A stretch of DNA of 19,656 nucleotides from the NCBI GenBank assembly GCA_045651985.1, contig JAZRTK010000012.1, positions 1 through 19,656 on the forward strand, written 5' to 3'. Shown here one piece after another: positions 14,970 through 19,656 of this stretch; positions within the stretch are counted from its first letter, which is position 1, and every line of letters starts with the position of its first letter. The notes beneath the pieces were generated by a model that searched no databases, was not told the DNA's origin, and was given only the letters and a program-made list of their open reading frames with translations. The translations under genes and the position numbers were made by a program. This DNA is from SIG710 sp045651985. Its GTDB lineage: Bacteria > Bacillota > Clostridia > Oscillospirales > CAG-272.

Positions 14970-15209
14970 ATGGATTTACTCAGAAAAATTTGGCCCACAC
15001 CTTTTAAAATCGAAAAGGGCAACATCGTTTCTTTCCTCATTCAGCTGATCATCTTCCTCGTGATAGTTGCTGTTGTAGGCTGGCTCATCGCTCTGCTTGC
15101 AGCTCTTCCTATCATCGGTATCGTTTTCGGCCTTGTAGGATCTCTTATCGGTGTTTACAACATCGTGGGCATCGTTCTCTGTGTACTTAAGTTTTTGGGA
15201 ACAGTGTGA
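14970..15209 (+). CDS. Small hydrophobic membrane protein of unknown function
   Basis: The product is 79 residues: a short amphipathic start (MDLLRKIWPTPFKIEKGN), two or three closely spaced membrane segments (about 20-40, 42-62 and 62-77) rich in Ile, Val, Leu and Gly, and almost no soluble part. It resembles small hypothetical proteins found widely in Clostridia, but I know no assigned function. The ATG follows AAAAAGGAGATC. Perfect promoter hexamers upstream and a 19-bp terminator stem downstream make it a single-gene unit, and its codons favour TTC, ATC and CTC as in valS. The frame runs upstream to 14820 across the promoter, and that part is not coding. Holin-like or stress-membrane roles are possible but unsupported. 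Confidence 0.85.
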   Translation: MDLLRKIWPTPFKIEKGNIVSFLIQLIIFLVIVAVVGWLIALLAALPIIGIVFGLVGSLIGVYNIVGIVLCVLKFLGTV

Positions 15210-15212
15210 TTT

Positions 15213-15256
15213 AAAATAAGAAAAAGCGGCGATTACGCCGCTTTTTCTTATTTTCC
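15213..15256 (+). terminator. Strong terminator after the small membrane protein
   Basis: A perfect 19-bp stem (15213-15231 with 15236-15254), GC-rich at the top and ending in an ATTA loop, with a T-rich 3' side. It is nearly symmetric, so it could also stop minus-strand transcription. Confidence 0.93.
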
Positions 15257-15281
15257 TTTTTGCAACATTTTCCCAAAGGTG

Positions 15282-15310
15282 TTGACAAAGTCAAGTTTTT
15301 GTGGTAAAAT
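15282..15310 (+). promoter_or_regulatory. Promoter of the valS T-box transcript
   Basis: A perfect TTGACA (15282-15287), 17 bp, and TAAAAT (15305-15310) with GTGG just before it. Transcription should start near 15317, giving a leader of about 295 nt. Confidence 0.88.
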
Positions 15311-15319
15311 GACTTAAAA

Positions 15320-15580
15320 TTAAACGCAGTGATGAGAAGTAGTAGTTCTTTTACCTGACCCTGAGAGAGCGGACGGGTGGTGCAAGTTCCGCGGTGGGGG
15401 AGAATGAAGTAGTCTCGGAGCGGTCGGGGTGAAGGTCTTGCGCGACTGGTAAGTCCGAACGTATGCTCACGTTACAGAGCTTCCGCTTTTTTTGAGCGGT
15501 CAAAGTGCGCGATTTTTCGCGAAATCAGGTGGTACCACGTGTTCTGCGTCCTGACATGGATGCGGAACTTTTTTGTTTTT
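15320..15580 (+). promoter_or_regulatory. T-box riboswitch, valine-responsive
   Basis: A tRNA-sensing leader that lets transcription proceed when uncharged tRNA-Val is bound. Seen in order: Stem I with its distal GC-rich part (about 15366-15393), and a specifier region GAATGAAGTAGTCTCGGAGC in which GTA (15409-15411) and GTC (15412-15414) are both valine codons. Next come Stem III CGCGA-TTTT-TCGCG (15508-15521) and the T-box AGGTGGTACCACG (15527-15539). The UGGU in it would pair with the ACCA end of tRNA-Val. A terminator stem (15541-15551 with 15557-15567, two G-T pairs) and T-run (15568-15574) follow. The arrangement upstream of valS fits the family exactly. Confidence 0.95.
15541..15574 (+). 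terminator. Conditional terminator of the T-box leader
   Basis: GTTCTGCGTCC and GGATGCGGAAC pair over 11 bp (two G-T pairs) around a short loop and are followed by T residues broken by one G. The 5' arm would be captured by the T-box element (15527-15539) in the antiterminated form. Confidence 0.88.
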
Positions 15581-15612
15581 AAAAAGAATTTATATAAAAT
15601 GAGGTGTGAAAA

Positions 15613-18252
15613 ATGACAAATCACGAGCTCCCAAAGACGTATTCTCCTCGGGAATTTGAGGACAGAATATATCAGAATTGGTGCGAAAAGGGATATTTTA
15701 CGCCCGACCGCAAGAACCCCAATCCTTCCTTCTCGATAGTAATTCCTCCTCCGAACATCACAGGTCAGCTCCACAGGGGTCATGCCCTTGACAACACTCT
15801 GCAGGATATTCTTATCCGTTACAAGAGAATGCAGGGCTTTTGTACTTTGTGGCTTCCCGGTACGGACCATGCGTCTATCGCTACCGAGGCGAAGATCGTT
15901 GAGGCTATGCGCAAGGAGGGCTTGAGCAAGAGCGATCTGGGTCGTGAGAAATTCCTGGAGCGCGCTTGGGCATGGAAAGAGCAGTACGGCGGACGTATCG
16001 TTTCTCAGCTGAAGAAGATGGGCTCCTCCTGCGACTGGACACGCGAGCGCTTTACTCTTGACGAGGGCTGCTCCGATGCGGTAAAGGAGGTCTTCGTTCG
16101 CCTTTACAACAAGGGACTTATCTACCGCGGAGAGCGTATCATCAACTGGTGCCCTCATTGCAAAACCTCCATTTCCAATGCTGAAGTTTCCTACGAGGAA
16201 CAGCAGGGGCACTTCTGGCACATCAAATATCCTTTGGTAGGAGGGGGCGGATTCCTTGAGGTCGCGACAACTCGTCCCGAAACTCTGCTTGGCGACACCG
16301 CTGTTGCGGTAAACCCCAACGACGAGCGTTACAAGGATCTTATCGGCCGCTACTGTATGCTTCCTTTGGTTGGCCGCCGTATCCCCATCGTTGGTGACGA
16401 GCACGCAGACCCCGAAAAGGGAACGGGTTGCGTTAAGATCACGCCCGCTCACGACCCCAACGACTTTGAGGTCGGTCGCCGTCATTCCCTTCCTATGGAG
16501 GTCTGCCTCACCGAGGACGCGAAGATCACAGACGCTTATCCCAAGTACGCAGGTATGGACCGCTACGAGGCGAGAAAGGCTATCGTCGCTGACCTTGAAG
16601 CAGGCGGATACCTTATGAGCATCGAGAACCTCAACCACGAGGTCGGCACCTGCTACCGTTGCAATACTACAATTGAGCCTATGATCTCTCTGCAGTGGTT
16701 CGTAAAAATGGAGCCTCTTGCAAAGCCTGCGGTTGCGGCTGTTCGAGAGGGTAAGATTCGCTTTGTTCCCGAGAGATTTGACAAGAACTACTTCCACTGG
16801 ATGGAAAATACTCAGGACTGGTGCATTTCCCGTCAGCTCTGGTGGGGTCACAGAATTCCCGCCTTCTACTGCGACAAGTGCGGCGAAACTATCGTTACAA
16901 AGGACGGCGAGGCTGTCTGCCCCAAGTGCGGAGAAAAAATGCGTCAGGACCCCGACACCCTTGATACCTGGTTCTCATCTGCTCTCTGGCCCTTCTCTAC
17001 CATGGGCTGGCCCGAGAATACAGAAGACCTCAAGCGCTTTTTCCCCACAAATACCCTTGTAACAGGATACGATATTATTACCTTCTGGGTCTCCAGAATG
17101 ATCTTTTCGTCTCTTGAATATACGGGCGAGATTCCTTTTGACACCGTTCTTATTCACGGTCTCGTTCGCGACGCGCAGGGCAGAAAGATGTCAAAGTCCC
17201 TGGGCAACGGCATCGACCCGCTTGAGATCATCGACAAGTACGGTGCGGACGCTCTCAGATTCGCGCTTGCAACGGGCAACTCCCCCGGAAACGACATGCG
17301 TTTCTCGGATGAGAAGATCGAGGCGGCGAGAAACTTTGCAAACAAGCTCTGGAATGCTTCCAGATTCGTTCGCATGAACCTGACTATCGACAAGGTTATC
17401 CTGCCTGATATGGCCGACCTTGCAATGGAAGACAAGTGGATCCTCACAAAGCTGAGCGAGACTGTTGCCACTGTTACAAAGGCTCTTGACAGCTACGAGA
17501 TCGGCGTTGCCCTCTCCGCGCTCTACGACTTTATATGGGATATCTTCTGCGACTGGTACATCGAGCTTGCAAAGATCCGTTTTGCTGAAAAGGATACGAA
17601 AGAAAACCTCATTTGTCAGAACGTTATCTGCTACGTTCTCACAGAGACCCTCAAGCTCCTGCATCCCTTTATGCCTTTTATCACCGAGGAGATCTATCAG
17701 GCTCTGCCTCACGATAGCGAGAGCATCATGATAAGCGCATATCCCGAAGTATGCGACAAGCTGAGCTTCGCTGACGATGCGGAGAAGATGAACCGCGTTA
17801 TCGGAGCTATCCGCGCTATCCGCGCAAGAAGAAACGAGATGAACATCGTTCCTTCCAGAAAGGCGAAGGTTTATATCGCTACCAAGTACGCGGACAGCTT
17901 CAATGCTGACAGCGCTATCTTCTTCACACGTTTGGCGTCCGCTTCCGAGGTTGAGATCGCCGAGAGCTTTGACGGAGTTATCTCGGGAGACGATTCGGTA
18001 CAGATCGTAACCGATGCGGCAAGCATCTTCCTGCCTCTCTCCGACATTATCGACGCAGAGAAGGAAAGAGAAAAGCTCAACGCTGATAAGCAAAAGACTC
18101 TGGGAGAGATCGAGCGTCTTGAGAAGAAGCTTTCTAACGATGGATTTGTGGCAAAGGCTCCCGCCGCAGTCGTTGAAGGCGAAAAGGCGAAGCTGGCTAA
18201 ATACCGCGATACTCTTGCCGGTATCGAGGCGGCTTTGGCAAAGCTTAAGTAA
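15613..18252 (+). CDS. valS: Valine--tRNA ligase
   Basis: The 879-residue class I aminoacyl-tRNA synthetase charges tRNA-Val in the cytoplasm. Seen: the HIGH-type motif HRGH (54-57) in PPPNITGQLHRGHALDN, and the CP1 editing-domain region with ATTRPETLLGDTAVAVNP. The catalytic-core zinc ribbon is C420-x2-C423 and C436-x2-C439. KMSKS is at 525-529, an anticodon-binding helical domain follows, and the C-terminal coiled coil (about 810-879) that grips the tRNA is present. The length is normal for bacterial ValRS. ATG 15613 follows GAGGTG. Expression is controlled by the valine T-box leader directly upstream. It is monocistronic, ending at a bidirectional terminator. Confidence 0.98.
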   Translation: MTNHELPKTYSPREFEDRIYQNWCEKGYFTPDRKNPNPSFSIVIPPPNITGQLHRGHALDNTLQDILIRYKRMQGFCTLWLPGTDHASIATEAKIVEAMRKEGLSKSDLGREKFLERAWAWKEQYGGRIVSQLKKMGSSCDWTRERFTLDEGCSDAVKEVFVRLYNKGLIYRGERIINWCPHCKTSISNAEVSYEEQQGHFWHIKYPLVGGGGFLEVATTRPETLLGDTAVAVNPNDERYKDLIGRYCMLPLVGRRIPIVGDEHADPEKGTGCVKITPAHDPNDFEVGRRHSLPMEVCLTEDAKITDAYPKYAGMDRYEARKAIVADLEAGGYLMSIENLNHEVGTCYRCNTTIEPMISLQWFVKMEPLAKPAVAAVREGKIRFVPERFDKNYFHWMENTQDWCISRQLWWGHRIPAFYCDKCGETIVTKDGEAVCPKCGEKMRQDPDTLDTWFSSALWPFSTMGWPENTEDLKRFFPTNTLVTGYDIITFWVSRMIFSSLEYTGEIPFDTVLIHGLVRDAQGRKMSKSLGNGIDPLEIIDKYGADALRFALATGNSPGNDMRFSDEKIEAARNFANKLWNASRFVRMNLTIDKVILPDMADLAMEDKWILTKLSETVATVTKALDSYEIGVALSALYDFIWDIFCDWYIELAKIRFAEKDTKENLICQNVICYVLTETLKLLHPFMPFITEEIYQALPHDSESIMISAYPEVCDKLSFADDAEKMNRVIGAIRAIRARRNEMNIVPSRKAKVYIATKYADSFNADSAIFFTRLASASEVEIAESFDGVISGDDSVQIVTDAASIFLPLSDIIDAEKEREKLNADKQKTLGEIERLEKKLSNDGFVAKAPAAVVEGEKAKLAKYRDTLAGIEAALAKLK

Positions 18253-18255
18253 AAT

Positions 18256-18290
18256 AAAAAGGTGTCACCCGCAAGGGTGACACTTTTTTG
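18256..18290. terminator. Bidirectional terminator after valS
   Basis: GTGTCACCC (18262-18270) and GGGTGACAC (18275-18283) form a 9-bp perfect stem with a GCAA tetraloop and a T-run on plus. The minus strand ends CCTTTTTATTTT, so it also suits the convergent phosphoribosyltransferase gene. Confidence 0.92.
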
Positions 18291-18302
18291 TTGTAAGTTT
18301 TC

Positions 18303-18435
18303 GCCCGCATTTTTCAAAAGGCGGCGGGGTGGAGGGCACGTCGCCCTCCTCGCTCCTCGCAAGGAGCGAAATTTATTTCTCGGCGTTTCTTTTTGTTAGC
18401 TTTTTCCTTGCGCCTTTTGCTGCCAAAGAAAAAGC
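18303..18435. repeat. Cluster of intergenic hairpins, probable repeat element
   Basis: About 175 non-coding bases between the valS terminator and the next gene hold consecutive foldable units. They are CGCCCGC...GGCGGCGGGG (18303-18328), GGAGGGC-acgtc-GCCCTCC (18331-18349), TCGCTCCT-CGCA-AGGAGCGA (18350-18369) and GCTTTTTC...GAAAAAGC (18399-18406 with 18428-18435). No open frame of note is present. The TTTCTTTTTG...AAAGAAAAAGCGGCAG tract resembles repeats I associate with Clostridia intergenic regions. Copy number cannot be checked from one window. Confidence 0.5.
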
Positions 18436-18466
18436 GGCAGACAGTCTGTGTTATCTAATAGTCTTA

Positions 18467-19108
18467 TTAAAGTTTTGAGTAACCAAAGCAATTTACAAGA
18501 CCGTCGATCTTTTTGCGTTCCTTGCACTGAGGACACTCGTGAGAGGGGTGGCTTGCATATCCGTCCAAGTCGCGTGGGTTGAAGATCGAGCGGACGGGGT
18601 AGCCCATACACTCGTCAACGGTGGAGAAGATGGAGCAAACGCCCGCAACGTTTCCGCCGTAATACTGAATCGCTTCAATTGCCGCTCTTGCGGTGTAACC
18701 TGTTGCAACCGATGCCGCTAAAATAAGCACATTCTTGCCCATTACCATGGGGGCAAGGTTGTCGCGGAAGATAAGCTGGCTACCTGTGGTGTGCTCGGGG
18801 GTCAGAACGTATATGGTCTGGTGAGCGTTCATGTTCACGAAATCTGCGCGGGTCAGCTCTTCTGCAAGGCAGGTGCCGATGACCTCAGTACCGTCAAGAC
18901 AGAGGACCGTGTCAACGATGGTATTGTGGTTGTAGTAAGATACCAGCTCTTTGGCTACCGCCTGAGCCTCGGAAAGGCGGGTTTTCTGCATGGTCACATC
19001 GATGTAATAATTTATATGGCTGTGGCTGGTTGCAAAGTGACCCGGGATCACGCGCAGAATAAGATTCTTGTTTTTTGTGCGGATTTTGAAAGCCTTTTCG
19101 GACAGCAT
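18467..19108 (-). CDS. Orotate phosphoribosyltransferase-like protein (type I PRTase fold)
   Basis: The 213-residue protein has the overall PRTase order: an N-terminal region with HINYYIDVT, a central LCLDGTEVIGTCLAEEL, and the PRPP-loop position NVLILAASVATGYTARA (about 126-142). Canonical PRTases have two acidic residues where this has A131-A132. The loop TG is kept, so ribose-phosphate binding may persist with altered metal or substrate handling. The tail HPSHECPQCKERKK contains C192 and C195 near H190, a possible metal-binding knuckle, then ends NCFGYSKL. ATG 19108 has AAAAGGAG upstream; the frame extends 17 residues further without a ribosome site. Relatives I recall in Clostridia carry the same unusual loop and are annotated as orotate phosphoribosyltransferase. 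True activity is uncertain. Confidence 0.78.
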   Translation of the reverse strand: MLSEKAFKIRTKNKNLILRVIPGHFATSHSHINYYIDVTMQKTRLSEAQAVAKELVSYYNHNTIVDTVLCLDGTEVIGTCLAEELTRADFVNMNAHQTIYVLTPEHTTGSQLIFRDNLAPMVMGKNVLILAASVATGYTARAAIEAIQYYGGNVAGVCSIFSTVDECMGYPVRSIFNPRDLDGYASHPSHECPQCKERKKIDGLVNCFGYSKL

Positions 19109-19130
19109 AGTTGAAAACTCCTTTTCTTTT

Positions 19131-19159
19131 ATTATATCACACAAATGGTTGCTTGTCAA
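19131..19159 (-). promoter_or_regulatory. Consensus promoter of the PRTase-like gene
   Basis: On the minus strand, TTGACA (plus 19154-19159), 17 bp, and TATAAT (plus 19131-19136). Both hexamers are perfect. The leader is only about 20 nt long. Confidence 0.9.
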
Positions 19160-19241
19160 TAGGGCGCTCTTTGTGCGATTTGACGAAACTCGTGGAATTT
19201 TGCTGTCGAAAATAAACTTTGAAGATTTTTGGGAAAAAGGA

Positions 19242-19270
19242 TTGACAAAATTAGGGTATCGTGGTATAAT
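19242..19270 (+). promoter_or_regulatory. Promoter of tRNA-Cys
   Basis: TTGACA (19242-19247), 17 bp, TATAAT (19265-19270), with GTGG before the -10. Perfect hexamers, as expected for a tRNA gene. Confidence 0.92.
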
Positions 19271-19287
19271 ATTTGCGTTCGAATAAC

Positions 19288-19361
19288 GGCGCCATGGCCA
19301 AGCGGTAAGGCAAAGGTCTGCAACACCTCTATCCCCAGTTCGATTCTGGGTGGCGCCTCCA
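19288..19361 (+). tRNA. tRNA-Cys (GCA anticodon)
   Basis: The acceptor arms GGCGCCA (19288-19294) and TGGCGCC (19351-19357) pair fully. The D arm is GCC/GGC, the anticodon loop CTGCAAC carries GCA, and the T arm CCCAG-TTCGATT-CTGGG is standard. U at the discriminator position (19358) is the typical tRNA-Cys identity base, and CCA (19359-19361) is encoded. The first pair of the anticodon stem is an A-C mismatch, a small weakness that does not change the call. It has its own promoter and terminator. Confidence 0.96.
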
Positions 19362-19396
19362 AAAAAACTCTTGTTCTAAAAGAACAATAGTTTTTT
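19361..19396 (+). terminator. Terminator of tRNA-Cys
   Basis: AAAAAACT-c-TTGTTCT and AGAACAA-t-AGTTTTTT pair around a 3-nt loop with one internal mismatch, the distal arm ending in six T residues. It follows the tRNA CCA end directly. Confidence 0.88.
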
Positions 19397-19588
19397 AGTT
19401 ATATTCGCCTTTCGGCGAGTTATATTGCTTCGCAGTTATATTCGGCTAACGCCGAGTGATATTGCCCTTCGGGCAGTTTAAGGGCGAATATAATATCACT
19501 TTTGCGATAGCAAAAATATCACTATGCCGTTAGGCATAATATCACTCCGCCAACGGCGGAATATCACTAAAATCTCCGTCAATGCGGA
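19397..19588. repeat. Array of short hairpins with inverted AGTKATAT / ATATCACT spacers
   Basis: There is no gene in the 295 bases after the tRNA. The left part has four hairpins (TCGCC-GGCGA, TGC-GCA, TCGGC-GCCGA, TGCCC-GGGCA), each opened by AGTTATAT or AGTGATAT at 19397, 19418, 19434 and 19455. The right part has four (TTTTGC-GCAAAA, ATGCC-GGCAT, TCCGCC-GGCGGA, TCCG-CGGA), introduced by ATATCACT at 19493, 19516, 19539 and 19561. ATATCACT is the reverse complement of AGTGATAT. TATATTCGCC (19400-19409) and GGCGAATATA (19483-19492) are a further 10-bp inverted pair enclosing the left part. Stem sequences differ but their form and 16-23 bp pitch repeat. Confidence 0.75.
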
Positions 19589-19615
19589 TACGAGCCACTA
19601 AAAAAATGATACATA

Positions 19616-19644
19616 TTGATTGGTTAATATTTTTATGCTATAAT
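19616..19644 (+). promoter_or_regulatory. Promoter for a gene beyond the window
   Basis: TTGATT (19616-19621), 17 bp, TATAAT (19639-19644) with TG at the extended position. No start codon follows before the edge, so the gene served lies outside the window. Confidence 0.72.
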
Positions 19645-19656
19645 TAAGCAAAGGCG

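Noticed and set aside
15472..16851. Minus-strand frame of 459 codons
   Set aside because: It is antisense to the T-box leader and the valS N-terminal half, both of which are certain.
19160..19241. Small gene or regulatory RNA between the PRTase-like promoter and the tRNA promoter
   Set aside because: No ribosome site, stem or T-run of note; it appears to be plain intergenic sequence.
19397..19588. CRISPR array
   Set aside because: Repeating words are only 8 nt, intervals are 16-23 bp and themselves palindromic, orientation flips in the middle, and no cas gene is present.

Overview
The window looks like a chromosomal segment of a Bacillota (Firmicutes), most likely an anaerobic Clostridia member of moderate GC. 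The evidence is AGGAG-type ribosome binding sites, near-perfect TTGACA-N17-TATAAT promoters, a T-box leader in front of valS, class II galT, and Clostridia-type families (PfoR-like EIIC, DUF4830, DHHW). The species cannot be named from the sequence. No phage, transposase, CRISPR or plasmid gene is visible.

Layout. (1) 1-75 is the 3' end of rplA with its own terminator. (2) 160-2653 is a self-contained three-gene unit: a GT8 glycosyltransferase, a PlsC-like acyltransferase and a CrtO-like membrane acyltransferase, a plausible pathway for an acylated glycolipid or glycan. (3) 2673-10223 reads as one long same-strand operon: VanY-type carboxypeptidase, DHHW protein, rbfA, cca, ruvX, MBOAT O-acyltransferase, CDF metal exporter and a tandem DUF1508 protein. 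The DHHW and MBOAT proteins form a likely surface O-acetylation pair, with three RNA/DNA housekeeping genes between them. (4) 10225-10800 is a DUF4830 gene with a sigma-E-like promoter. (5) 10807-11958 (minus) is a solitary PfoR/EIIC-type membrane protein, with galT divergent from it at 12028-13636. (6) 13637-14879 (minus) is a class I/II aminotransferase, divergent from a tiny, strongly promoted membrane protein (14908-15254). (7) 15282-18289 is a valine T-box and valS. (8) 18467-19159 (minus) is an orotate-PRTase-like protein whose PRPP loop lacks the usual acidic pair. (9) 19242-19397 is tRNA-Cys(GCA) with its own promoter and terminator.

Non-coding structure. Two stretches look like repeat elements: a cluster of hairpins at 18303-18435, and an array of short hairpins separated by AGTTATAT/AGTGATAT on the left and ATATCACT on the right at 19397-19588. 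The second lies directly downstream of the tRNA terminator and is the most unusual sequence in the window. A promoter at 19616-19644 serves a gene beyond the edge.

The theme of the protein genes is envelope biogenesis (glycosyl transfer, acyl transfer, O-acetylation, peptidoglycan trimming) mixed with translation and RNA maintenance. No defence or mobile system could be identified.
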